DNA of 64,000 nucleotides from assembly GCF_000744095.1 (NCBI RefSeq), contig NZ_JQLI01000008.1:3100001-3164000 (forward strand), written 5' to 3'. Of this stretch, positions 15,089-24,303 are shown in pieces. Source of the stretch: Cupriavidus necator A5-1 (GTDB lineage: Bacteria > Pseudomonadota > Gammaproteobacteria > Burkholderiales > Burkholderiaceae). How positions within the stretch are numbered: position 1 is the stretch's first letter; each line of letters starts with the position of its first letter. The notes under the pieces were generated by a model. That model searched no databases. It saw only the letters and a list, made by a program, of their open reading frames with translations, and was not told the DNA's origin. The position numbers and the translations under genes were made by a program.

Positions 15089-17814
15089 GGGGCGAGTTCC
15101 TCATAGCCGATGATCAGGGCCGGTGCGTTGGCGACATACTTGCGCACCATCACGTAGTCGATGGTGCTGCTTTGGTTGCTTTCCCAAGTGCGGGCCATGA
15201 GCAGTTGCGCTGACGACGCAGACACTCCAGTCCGGGTCTTCAGCAGTACGTCGTCAATGATGAGTTGCGCATTGCCGTCGGCTCCCCAACCCAACTGCAC
15301 CCGACCGCTGGCCTTCTTCGGGGAGAAGTCGCCGGTGGTGGCACTGTCTGCCTCATTATTGATCGCCAAACGGGACTGAGTCAGGCGTGGCTGCGGCGAG
15401 TCCAGCACCAACTCGAAGGAGGGGCTTGCCTGCGTGCCGGTAACAAAACCCAAGGCCCGGTCGGTGTTGCCGGCTCCATTGCCGCCAGAAGTGGCGATGT
15501 TGTTGTACCTCGCAATGACCTCCACGCCGGAATTAAACGAGGCGGACGAACGCAGTTCCACAAAAGCCGAACGGCCTTGTACGGCCACTACCGAGGCCCC
15601 ATTGCAGGTGACGAAGCCGCCGGAATCGTTGTAACGCAGCCACTTGGAGTCGGGCACCGCCCCGTTAGCCAGATCGAAGTCATCGAACAGCAGCGGGAAC
15701 GCCGCCGCACCACTGCTCGCCACCGGCGTCACGGTGTTGTACACCACGGAGAACTGCGCATTGCCGCTGTCCAGGTTCTGGCCGCCCAGGTTCACCCAGT
15801 AGAACGCGGTACGGTTCGGCGTGGTGCCGACCACCCGCTCCAGCCAGTACGGCAGGCTGTTGCCGGCCAGGTCGGTGAAGGCAATATCGGCGGTGTAGTC
15901 GCCCTTCGCGGTCGGGAACGTCTTCAGCATCAGTGCCACATCCGCCGCCAGCGCGGTGTTAGTCCCTTGGAAGGTCTGGCTCATCGCCAGTGGGCTCTCG
16001 CCGATGCGCACCAGCACCGCGTGGTTCGTGCCCAACCCCACCGCCTGCGGCATGGTGATCTTGCGGCGGAGCTTGGCGATGGTCTCGGACGGGTAGCTGC
16101 TGTATAGCGGCATCAGCACCGGCGTCACCATGTCCTGCACTACCGCGTTGTAGGTCTTCGAGTAGTCGCGGCCCAGCACCTGATACTTGTAGCTCTCGTT
16201 GACGTTATCGAACACGTAATTGCCGCTGGCGTCAGACCAAGCGCTCTGCACCAGTCCGCTGCCTTCCTCGATCAGCCGAACCTTTTGCGGCGTCGGGGTG
16301 TTGTTCACTGTGGTCTGTCCGGCGACCCGGCCCCTGCCACCCCAGGTCTGGTCGGTCTGGCCTGCGTAGCCCTTGTGTCCCTTGACGGATTGCGGCCCGG
16401 TTACAGGGGAGGACGGCAGCTTGGTGTAGGCATACATCGGCAGCACGTTGCTGTACGTACGGCGCGAGAACGCAGGGTCGGCAAAGGGGGCGGACGGCGG
16501 GGTGAAGGCGCCGTAGTACACCGGCGAGCCGACCACCATGCGCCATTCATCGAGGTAGCCCGTGAAGAAGAAGGTAGACGGCTCTCCCCCGAAATACAGG
16601 GGGTTGGCGGTGCCCCATACCTGCTGCCCGGCGGTGAACGTTGCCGTGCCCACGGACACCCCGTTGAGGTACAAAGTGAGGGTCGTGCCGTAGCGCACCA
16701 GCGCGACGTGATACCAAGTGTTGGCCACCAGCGTGCCTGCCGGCCCAATGCTTTGCGTGTAACTGGAGCCGTTGGTAGACGCTTGGCCCTGCACCTGATT
16801 GCCGACACGGAGAATCCGAAAGGCGGCCGCCCCACTCGCATTGTATTTCGACACCAGCACCGTCGTGCCCGCCGCAACCGTAGTCGGGTAGAACCACCCC
16901 TCGACGCAGAAATCGTAGTTCGAGACTGCCAGTTCCGGGGCGTCAGGGGTGTTCAGGTAGGTGTTGCCGCCGAAGAACCCTGACGAGCCGAACTTGGCCG
17001 GGGAGGCGGACAGGGCTACCGGGGTGGCGGTGGAACTGGTCATGAGCCGACCGGAACGTGACGAGTCGATCCATTGCAGGCTGTTGCCCGCCGTCTTCTG
17101 ATCGAAGTGCAGCAGCACGGCAACAAACAACCAGTCGTCAAACTGCGTGGAGGGTGCCGAGAACCCACTGGTATAGCGCGCCACCCCCAAAGTGAGGCGC
17201 AGTTCGTCGTAGTACGCCTCCAAGAAAGTGGAGCCGGCGGTAAAGTTCGACTGCCCCAGCGTAAAGGGCTGGGTCAAGCTGCAACTGATTGCACTTGAAA
17301 TCGTGCCCGTGCCCTTGGCGACGCCGTTGATCCACACCGTCAGCGTGTTGCCCTGCCGCGTCAGGGCGACGTGAGCGAAGGCCCCGGTGGGCAGGTCGCC
17401 TGCACTGCCTGCAATCAATTGCACGCCGCCGACTGAAACATTGACCGCCCCGTTGGCGGCCCGCGCTACCAGCCAGTCTTGATTGGCCGGCGTGGCGTCA
17501 TCCCACCGCCCCATGATCGCGCCGTAGTCGGTGCCCTGTGACACCGGCCAGACGAAGCACTCCACGGTGAAGTCGGCGCTGCCGAAGTCCAGCAGTCTGC
17601 CGGGCGGGTAGCGCCAGTAGTTGCCGTTGGCACTGCCGGTCTTCAGCGATGTGGTGCCGAACTTGGCCTGCACACTGCTCATGGCGGTCGTACCGACGCA
17701 GCCCGAAAACATGCCGGTAAGGTACTTGGAACTGTCCCAAATAGCGGTGGCGCTGCCGTAGACGTTCTCGAAGTGGGACAGCAACGCCACATTGTCGATG
17801 TATGGATCTGCCAC
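15085..17814 (-). CDS. Large tail protein with two LamG/concanavalin-like domains
   Basis: In this 909-aa protein residues about 1-215 and 230-450 are two LamG-like jelly rolls. Each has the VALLSHFE or VAVLLHFD start and the DFTVECFVW / DFCVEGWFYP and YLDEWRM-type strands. A region with LPYWLERV and AFYWVNLGG (about 640-680) resembles DUF2341, followed by another beta domain. Such domains bind sugars, so host recognition at the tail tip is likely. The gene ends in overlap with the 134-aa gene. Confidence 0.75.
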   Translation of the reverse strand: MADPYIDNVALLSHFENVYGSATAIWDSSKYLTGMFSGCVGTTAMSSVQAKFGTTSLKTGSANGNYWRYPPGRLLDFGSADFTVECFVWPVSQGTDYGAIMGRWDDATPANQDWLVARAANGAVNVSVGGVQLIAGSAGDLPTGAFAHVALTRQGNTLTVWINGVAKGTGTISSAISCSLTQPFTLGQSNFTAGSTFLEAYYDELRLTLGVARYTSGFSAPSTQFDDWLFVAVLLHFDQKTAGNSLQWIDSSRSGRLMTSSTATPVALSASPAKFGSSGFFGGNTYLNTPDAPELAVSNYDFCVEGWFYPTTVAAGTTVLVSKYNASGAAAFRILRVGNQVQGQASTNGSSYTQSIGPAGTLVANTWYHVALVRYGTTLTLYLNGVSVGTATFTAGQQVWGTANPLYFGGEPSTFFFTGYLDEWRMVVGSPVYYGAFTPPSAPFADPAFSRRTYSNVLPMYAYTKLPSSPVTGPQSVKGHKGYAGQTDQTWGGRGRVAGQTTVNNTPTPQKVRLIEEGSGLVQSAWSDASGNYVFDNVNESYKYQVLGRDYSKTYNAVVQDMVTPVLMPLYSSYPSETIAKLRRKITMPQAVGLGTNHAVLVRIGESPLAMSQTFQGTNTALAADVALMLKTFPTAKGDYTADIAFTDLAGNSLPYWLERVVGTTPNRTAFYWVNLGGQNLDSGNAQFSVVYNTVTPVASSGAAAFPLLFDDFDLANGAVPDSKWLRYNDSGGFVTCNGASVVAVQGRSAFVELRSSASFNSGVEVIARYNNIATSGGNGAGNTDRALGFVTGTQASPSFELVLDSPQPRLTQSRLAINNEADSATTGDFSPKKASGRVQLGWGADGNAQLIIDDVLLKTRTGVSASSAQLLMARTWESNQSSTIDYVMVRKYVANAPALIIGYEELAP

Positions 17815-17823
17815 AGTGACTCC

Positions 17824-19005
17824 TTAGCGCCAAGGTCCAGATACGTCGATGAACACGAAGCCGAAGTTCGAGCCGCCGTCCCCGGGCGGCGCGTGCCGCA
17901 GCGCGACGAACCGTTTGTTCGGGTAGTCGTCAGTGCCGGGTACTACGTCGCGGTGCGAGAAATAAGCGGATATGTTCTGTGGCGACATATACCACCCGGG
18001 CAGCGTGCCCCGCAGCGAGTTGCCGCCATACACCACGGTTGGACTGAGCAGCAGGCCGTTGTCCCCGCCGTTCGGGTACGTCAGGAAGCCATTGATGTTC
18101 AGGCCAGAGTAGTTAGCGTTGATCGGCGTCAACGCGCACTGCTTGGTCATGGCGAGTGCCCCTACCAGTGCGGTGGTGGCGCGTGGCATGAAGATACCGT
18201 TCGGGGTCGAAGCGGCATTGGTGTTGCTGTACCCCAGATCAGACAACACTGACGAGGCCATGGCTACATTACTGGCCACCCCGCCATTAATCGTTGACAT
18301 GAACTTGTCGGTGGTGTTCTTGGCGAGCAGATCACCAAAATACTGGGAGATGCCGTTGACACCACCGACCACCGTCTGCGGCGCCAGCCACAGGTAGAAC
18401 CCTCGATCATCCCCGGCGAGGAACCACTTGCGCGTGGTGGCATCGGCGGCGCTCGACCTGCCCCAGTACAGGCCGCCAGACACCTGCGCGGCGGTCGGGT
18501 ACGGGTTCACGCCGGTGTCCACGTCATACATCCCCTCGTAGGCCACTACCCGGGCATTCAGCGTTCCGGTGTCATCGACACGCAGGTAGCCGCCCGAATA
18601 GGCGGGGGCGGTCGAGGTGTACACCGCCTTGTTCGTGCCCGAGAATACCTTCGACCAGCCCAGCGGTGCCATCTTGGCGGTGATGGTGCCGGTTGCGGTC
18701 TGGTCCGAGATGCCGGTGGCGTCGAACGTGACCGTGTTGCCGGTGATCGACAGCACCTTCTTTTCGCCATTGAGTCCGGCCGGCGTGGCGCCGGCGATCA
18801 GGGCCACCGATTGAACCTCAAACGGGAAGGCGGTGCCGAAGGTGGCCGTGGCGACGCCGCCTGCGACCACCAACGACGACAAGGTCTGTTGACCCCAACC
18901 GTCTTTCAGGCAAGCGTCGAGCATCGGAATCAACCCGCCGGCGTTGCCGTACACGGTGGACGCCCCCGCCATATCGCCGTGCATGAACCTCACTACGTTG
19001 GACAT
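17824..19005 (-). CDS. Tail protein, paralogue A (393 aa)
   Basis: The N-terminus has GGLIPMLDACLKDGWG, then a beta segment ending in TGTITAKMAPLGW and KVFSGTNKAVY. The neighbour at 19015-20229 shows the same order of motifs (AVLDACLLNGYG, KMAPLGW, FSGTNKAVYR), so the two arose by tandem duplication. Further blocks VDTGVNPYP and DDRGFYLWLAP also recur. Probably a tail-tip or appendage subunit; the family is not recognised by name. Confidence 0.65.
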   Translation of the reverse strand: MSNVVRFMHGDMAGASTVYGNAGGLIPMLDACLKDGWGQQTLSSLVVAGGVATATFGTAFPFEVQSVALIAGATPAGLNGEKKVLSITGNTVTFDATGISDQTATGTITAKMAPLGWSKVFSGTNKAVYTSTAPAYSGGYLRVDDTGTLNARVVAYEGMYDVDTGVNPYPTAAQVSGGLYWGRSSAADATTRKWFLAGDDRGFYLWLAPQTVVGGVNGISQYFGDLLAKNTTDKFMSTINGGVASNVAMASSVLSDLGYSNTNAASTPNGIFMPRATTALVGALAMTKQCALTPINANYSGLNINGFLTYPNGGDNGLLLSPTVVYGGNSLRGTLPGWYMSPQNISAYFSHRDVVPGTDDYPNKRFVALRHAPPGDGGSNFGFVFIDVSGPWR

Positions 19006-19014
19006 GATGCTCGC

Positions 19015-20229
19015 TCAGTTGAAGGACCGAATCGGGCCGGTCAGGTCGAAGAAGTAGCCGCATCCGATATAGGTGGCGGCGTTCGGGCTACCAGCGGACA
19101 TGAAGGCCAGCTTCTTGCCGACCAACTGGCGCATGCCGTCAATCTGTGCAAGATGCTGGATCACCGCGTTGGCCGAGCCCGTCGGCAGAGGCTGTAGGAT
19201 GTGGTACATCCCCGGCAGCCACCCCCGCAGCCCGCTACCGGCGGGGACCATCACGTTGTTCAGAAAGAAACCCCCGGTACAGGCATCCGGCCAGCCAAAC
19301 GGGCCGGTGAGGCTGCCAGAGACACTGGCCGAGACCGTTCCGGGGGACACGTGCCCAATCTGCTGGGGGGAGCCGATGCCGTTGGGTGGGCGCGGCACAT
19401 AGCCGGTCGTGCCACTGGGTATTGAGTAGGCCAGGTCACCGGAGTTGATCGAGCTATAGCTCGACATGTCAATGGTGAATCCTGACAGGATGGCGCCGTA
19501 GCCGTCCATGGTCTGCTGGGCGTCCAGATCGCCGAAGCCCATCGTCACGCCATTCATGGTCAGGCTCTGAACGGCGCAGGGATTGACCCAGAAGTAGAAG
19601 AAGCGGTCGTCGCCGTAGATCGCCCAGTTGCGCAGGCCGCCGTTGGTCACGGTGCCGTCCGACTTGGGCCAGTTCAGCACATTCTGGGCCGGACGCGGCA
19701 CCGGGTAGAAGCCAGTATCCACGTCGGTCATCATCTCGTAGGCCGTGACCTGCGCGACGCGGTTGGCGAACCCCAGCGCGGTCGGGTTGTCGTCGACCCG
19801 CAGATACAACCCGACCGTATTGATCGTCGCGGCGGTACGGTACACCGCCTTGTTGGTGCCCGAGAACGGCTTGGTCCAGCCCAGCGGCGCCATCTTGAAC
19901 ACCACGGTGCCGGTGGCACTGGCGGGCAAGCCCGACGCCACGGTGACCGTGACGCTGGTCTGGCCAATCGCCGTGATCTTGAACTCGCCGTTGAACTGGC
20001 TCTCGTTGGCGCCGGAAATCAGGATCACCTGACCTGCCATCAGGCCGTGTCCGCTGCCGACGAACACCTGCGCGGTGGTTCCCGACACCGAGATAGACGA
20101 CACCGGCCGGCTGCCATAGCCGTTGAGCAGGCAGGCGTCGAGCACCGCGAGCAGGTTGCCGGCGGTCGCGCCCAGCGTCGGTGCGCCGTAGTCCTGCGAG
20201 GTCAGTAGTTTCGGGAATACGCCTGGCAT
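19015..20229 (-). CDS. Tail protein, paralogue B (404 aa)
   Basis: Shares motif order with the adjacent paralogue: an ACLLNGYG segment, a beta sandwich with TGTVVFKMAPLGW, FSGTNKAVYR, a VDTGFYPVP segment and DDRFFYFWVNP. Overall divergence is considerable and each carries private insertions, so the pair is an old duplication rather than an assembly artefact. It lies 9 bp from both neighbours in the tail operon. Adsorption function inferred. Confidence 0.65.
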   Translation of the reverse strand: MPGVFPKLLTSQDYGAPTLGATAGNLLAVLDACLLNGYGSRPVSSISVSGTTAQVFVGSGHGLMAGQVILISGANESQFNGEFKITAIGQTSVTVTVASGLPASATGTVVFKMAPLGWTKPFSGTNKAVYRTAATINTVGLYLRVDDNPTALGFANRVAQVTAYEMMTDVDTGFYPVPRPAQNVLNWPKSDGTVTNGGLRNWAIYGDDRFFYFWVNPCAVQSLTMNGVTMGFGDLDAQQTMDGYGAILSGFTIDMSSYSSINSGDLAYSIPSGTTGYVPRPPNGIGSPQQIGHVSPGTVSASVSGSLTGPFGWPDACTGGFFLNNVMVPAGSGLRGWLPGMYHILQPLPTGSANAVIQHLAQIDGMRQLVGKKLAFMSAGSPNAATYIGCGYFFDLTGPIRSFN

Positions 20230-20238
20230 CGTGTCCTC

Positions 20239-23200
20239 TTATGCGTCAACGTCGCCACGGATCTGCAGGCGGAAGCTGTCCGACTGGCCCGTTGCACTAG
20301 ATTGCAAAACCGTACGCGCCAACCAGATCGGGTAGTTCGCCGCACCGGTGTTGAACCGCAGCACGTTGCCGGCCGCCCAACCACCACCCCAACCGGCTGA
20401 ACGCAGCGTGAAATACGGCTGTCCGGTCGCCGGATTGACCGGAGCGATGTCGGCGTTGACCGAACCCGTGCCGATCTGGCCGACCGACTCGCCGATGATG
20501 CGGAAGCTGCTGGCATCGGTGAACACCAGCGCCCAGCGCTCCTGGATCGCCGACTTGTCGGTCAGCAGGATCGGGTAGCTGGTCAGGTTGTAGTTCGAGC
20601 TGGGCGAGCCGCCCGACACCGTGTCGGCGAACGCCGAGGCCCAGGTGGGCTGCGTGAAGTTCAGCGACACCCGCGCCTGCAGATCGCCAAAGATCAGCGC
20701 CGAGCTGACCTTCGACTCGGTGGCCGGGTAGGTGTGCGTCAGTTGCTTGGTGAACGCCAGCTTGCCGGTGATCTGCACGTCCGACAGCAGCGCCATGTCC
20801 TCGACGCGGTTCTCGACGTAGATCGGTGCGACCATGCCGGCCGTGCTCACGGTCGGGCCGAACGTCAGCGTGCCGGCGTCCAGGTCGGTCGTGTACATCG
20901 TCGGGTCCATCACGACCGGGTTCGGCGTGCTGCTGTCGATCACGCGCATCGCGGCGACGCGCACGCGGCCGACATTGACCACCAGGCCGTTGCTCGGCGT
21001 GGCCGCTTGCTTGGCCGTGTGGTGGATGACCGCCACGTAGCCCTTCTGGAAGATCGGCACGCGGCCATCGGACGGCAAGCGCACAGGGTCCAGGCCGAGG
21101 ATCGAGCTATCCAGCGGAAGGTAACTGTAGGCGACCGCATTGAACGTGATCGTGTCGGCGAACACCGGGTACGGCTTGAGGATCTTGCCGTCGGTGCCGA
21201 CCGCCGCCGCGTTGTACCAGATCGCGCTCTCGTTGCCCGCAGCGGTCACCCGCTGGCCGAAGCGCAGGTTGACCACGCCGGTCTGGTAGTTGACCGAGCC
21301 GAGCACGTTCGTGCCCGTGATGGTGCCGTCGGCGTTGGCTGTTACGGTCGCCGTGCCGCCGGTCAGCGGGCTGTACTGGATCTGCAGCGAGCCGGTCACC
21401 ACCGGCGCCTGCGGGATACGGAAGCTCACGAAGTCCACCGGCTGCCCGGTGACCTTGGTCAGCAGCGACGCAAGCACGATGGCGTTGCTGGCACCAGGCG
21501 TCCAGTTCGTCAGCACCATCTCGCCCGTGGCGTAGTTGATCGTACCGGCCAGGGTGCCCCCGTTCGTGCTCGGGTTGAAGTCCGTGTAGAGCGAACCGTT
21601 GCCGTTGCCGTCGTAGAACGTCTTGCCGCCCCAGGTGAACATCACCGAGCCCGGCACCACTGGCTCGTTGTAGAGGTAGGTCAGGTCACAACCCCACTGC
21701 GCGAGCGTCACTTGCTGCTGCTGTGCCGTGCCCTGGCTGGTCATGTACTCCACGTCCACCGAACCACTCAGGTCGTTCGGGTAGGTCGCTGCGGCGTTGT
21801 AGTACGTGATGCCGGTCATCGCGTTCTGATAGACCGGCTCGGCAATGTTGATGCCGAAGCCGTTCGCGTTCTTCATGTAGCCAATACGCTGCGATGAATA
21901 CTGCGGCTGCGGCAGGCTGACCGTCATATCCGGCTTGAACGTGATCGTACCGGCCGTGTTGTTCACCGCGCCATTGGGCACAGCCGTGCTGGTGCCGTCC
22001 GCGTTGTAACGCTTCAGGTTGCCAGCGCCGTCGGCCTGCGCGGTGATGTACGGGTCAATCTTGAAGTACTGCATCTGCGCCGGCACCTGCGAGATCACGC
22101 TGTAGTCGCTGATGACGACGTTCCAGGTGACCTTGGCCGTGCCGGGCACGATGTTCTGGTCGTTCAGCGTCAGGTTCAGGTTGCCGTTGCCGTCGCGCGC
22201 TGGCGCGGTGAAGTGCTGCGTCTTCTTGGCGCCCAGGTTGTAGTTCAGCGTGAACACCGTGCCGCCGGCCGGCACCGCATTGGGCGTCAGACGGATCTCG
22301 TACTGGCCGTTGACCCATCGGATGTAGCCGGTGCCGTCGCCCGAGAATTGCTGCGTGCTCACGTTCAGCGTGGCCGTATTCGTGCCCGACGGCAGCTTGA
22401 GCCAGGTCACGGTCACCGTGCTCATCACCAGTTGCTGCGTGTTGTCGCTCGGCGTGATGAGGAAACTCACGTACGGCGCAAGCGGTGCGGTGTTCGAGCG
22501 GTTGAAATACTGCGGCGCGCTGGCCCAGGCGAACAGAATCGCCGATGAGTCATCCGGCAGGCTGCCCAGCGTCAGCGTCACGTCGCCGGTCGCGTAGTTG
22601 ACCGTGCCGACGCCGATGCTCGGGTCGCTACCTTTGAGCGAGCCAATGCTGCCGCCACCCACGTCGGTCAGGGTGTACCAGTTACCCTGCGACATATAGG
22701 CGACCTGCAGCCGGCGTGGCGCCGGGGCCGGGTACAGCCGCTGCACGAACACGTTGACCCGGTTCGTCTGGTCGATGTCGATGGTAGCGGTGTTCATCGC
22801 CATGATCGGCACGCCAGCCGGCATCCAGGTCATCGTCACGTTGCCGGTCTGCCCCATGCTCTGCGACAGCAGCACCGTGTTCGTCGCATACGACACCGTT
22901 CCGACCACCACGCCCGACGCCGTGAGCACCAAGTTGCCGGTGCCGTCGTCATTGGTGGGCCCGAACACCAGCGTGCCCGGCTTGATCGCGGTTGGCACGT
23001 AGATCGTCTGCGGGTAGGAGCCCGACACCGATACAGTCTGCTGCTGCAGCGTGGTGCCCGACTGCACTGCCGGATTGGTGTTGCCGGCCGCGTTCAGGTT
23101 GGTCAGCGGGATCTGCTGCTGCGCGCTCGGTACCAGTTGCGAGAAGATCGTGCTGGCCGTCACCGACACGTCGCCGGGGTTGGCCTGCTGCGTCAGCGGC

Positions 23201-23904
23201 GCCACGCCGTAATAGTTGGCCGCGTTGGCGACGATGGTGTCGCGGCAGATCGCCTGGTTGGACGCCGTGGTGTCGTAGGGGCTCGGATCGGGGCCGTTGA
23301 ACGTGTAGAGCAACTGGGAGCTGATCGTGCAGGTCACCATCACGCCGGTCCACTTGTAGCCCGACGGCAGTGTGAACTCACGGTTGACGCTGGTCACGGT
23401 CTGCACGCGCACGTACTGGCTGAACTCGGTGGTCAGGCCCTCGTTCTGCACCAGGACCAGCGTTTGTCCGACCTTGGGCGTAGCATCGCCGATCTTCAGC
23501 AGCAACTGGATGCTGCGCTGGCCTTGCAACTGATTGCCGAGCAGTTGGCCCGGCCACTTCACCGACTTCGCCAGGTACGACTGCACGTTGTTGGCCGCGT
23601 CGCTGCGGTGGTCGGTCCAGCTCTTGGTGCTGAACATCGTCACCGACACGCTGGGGTCGTCAGGTGCCTTGAGCACGATGGCATGCGCGCCGAGGTAGGT
23701 ATCGGTGCCAGTCACCTGCACCGACGGGAAAGCCTTGCGCAGCGAGATCCGGCCGTACGTGCGGTCCAGCTCCGACACGTCGGGGAACAGGTTGTTCGAG
23801 GCACCGTCGACAACCTCGTTCGCCGTGATCCGCCCGCCACCGTTATCAGTGTCAAGCAGAACCTCGGACTGCATTAGTTTGATGTCGCCGGATTGGATGG
23901 GCAC
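20239..23904 (-). CDS. Very large beta-rich tail protein (1221 aa)
   Basis: Starts MPIQSGDIKLMQSEVLLDTD and consists of repeated beta-rich blocks; the recurrent element GTVNYATGDVTLTLG / GTINYATGEMVLTNW / GSVNYQTGVVNLRFG appears several times (about residues 440, 790, 880). The C-terminus has ESVGQIGTGSVNADIAP. Downstream of the tape measure in gene order and this long, it is a candidate central tail-tip or baseplate component. I do not recognise a named family. Confidence 0.6.
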   Translation of the reverse strand: MPIQSGDIKLMQSEVLLDTDNGGGRITANEVVDGASNNLFPDVSELDRTYGRISLRKAFPSVQVTGTDTYLGAHAIVLKAPDDPSVSVTMFSTKSWTDHRSDAANNVQSYLAKSVKWPGQLLGNQLQGQRSIQLLLKIGDATPKVGQTLVLVQNEGLTTEFSQYVRVQTVTSVNREFTLPSGYKWTGVMVTCTISSQLLYTFNGPDPSPYDTTASNQAICRDTIVANAANYYGVAPLTQQANPGDVSVTASTIFSQLVPSAQQQIPLTNLNAAGNTNPAVQSGTTLQQQTVSVSGSYPQTIYVPTAIKPGTLVFGPTNDDGTGNLVLTASGVVVGTVSYATNTVLLSQSMGQTGNVTMTWMPAGVPIMAMNTATIDIDQTNRVNVFVQRLYPAPAPRRLQVAYMSQGNWYTLTDVGGGSIGSLKGSDPSIGVGTVNYATGDVTLTLGSLPDDSSAILFAWASAPQYFNRSNTAPLAPYVSFLITPSDNTQQLVMSTVTVTWLKLPSGTNTATLNVSTQQFSGDGTGYIRWVNGQYEIRLTPNAVPAGGTVFTLNYNLGAKKTQHFTAPARDGNGNLNLTLNDQNIVPGTAKVTWNVVISDYSVISQVPAQMQYFKIDPYITAQADGAGNLKRYNADGTSTAVPNGAVNNTAGTITFKPDMTVSLPQPQYSSQRIGYMKNANGFGINIAEPVYQNAMTGITYYNAAATYPNDLSGSVDVEYMTSQGTAQQQQVTLAQWGCDLTYLYNEPVVPGSVMFTWGGKTFYDGNGNGSLYTDFNPSTNGGTLAGTINYATGEMVLTNWTPGASNAIVLASLLTKVTGQPVDFVSFRIPQAPVVTGSLQIQYSPLTGGTATVTANADGTITGTNVLGSVNYQTGVVNLRFGQRVTAAGNESAIWYNAAAVGTDGKILKPYPVFADTITFNAVAYSYLPLDSSILGLDPVRLPSDGRVPIFQKGYVAVIHHTAKQAATPSNGLVVNVGRVRVAAMRVIDSSTPNPVVMDPTMYTTDLDAGTLTFGPTVSTAGMVAPIYVENRVEDMALLSDVQITGKLAFTKQLTHTYPATESKVSSALIFGDLQARVSLNFTQPTWASAFADTVSGGSPSSNYNLTSYPILLTDKSAIQERWALVFTDASSFRIIGESVGQIGTGSVNADIAPVNPATGQPYFTLRSAGWGGGWAAGNVLRFNTGAANYPIWLARTVLQSSATGQSDSFRLQIRGDVDA

Positions 23905-24303
23905 TTAAATCTCCATTAGCCGCAGGGTGGCGAGGTAGAAGTCCGCGTCAACCACGTCGCTGTAGTGGACGACCGGGTGGGCTTCGAGCCCGGCGCCGTC
24001 GTGGTGCCGGAAAATCACCAGGCGAGCCTGCCCGCGCAGTGTAAGAGTCATCTGCTGTCCGGCGACTGCGGCCCAATTTCGCAATTGGTCGATCACGTCC
24101 CGGTTCATCCAGCCGCTCGCGTCGTCCGCCGGCTCCAGGGTGATCGGGCGGCCGGCGATGCGGGTGGCGGCGCTGACAATGAGCGCCCCGGTGATCGTGC
24201 GCTGCGCAGTCTGCTCGACCGGCGCCCACATGTTCTCGTCCGACCAGTACAAGTCAGGCGACAGGTCGACGGACGTGGCGCCGACCGCCAGGGTGATGCT
24301 CAT
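23905..24303 (-). CDS. Tail assembly protein (132 aa)
   Basis: Starts MSITLAVGATSVDLSPDLYW in a 4-bp overlap with the tape measure gene and ends directly against the 1221-aa gene. The sequence (WAAVAGQQMTLTLRGQARLVIFRHHD) resembles small distal-tail-type proteins encoded right after the tape measure in siphophages. Role by position. Confidence 0.55.
   Translation of the reverse strand: MSITLAVGATSVDLSPDLYWSDENMWAPVEQTAQRTITGALIVSAATRIAGRPITLEPADDASGWMNRDVIDQLRNWAAVAGQQMTLTLRGQARLVIFRHHDGAGLEAHPVVHYSDVVDADFYLATLRLMEI

Noticed and set aside
20734..21897. 387-aa plus-strand frame
   Set aside because: His/Arg/Val-rich composition typical of antisense in high-GC DNA, fully inside the 1221-aa tail gene.
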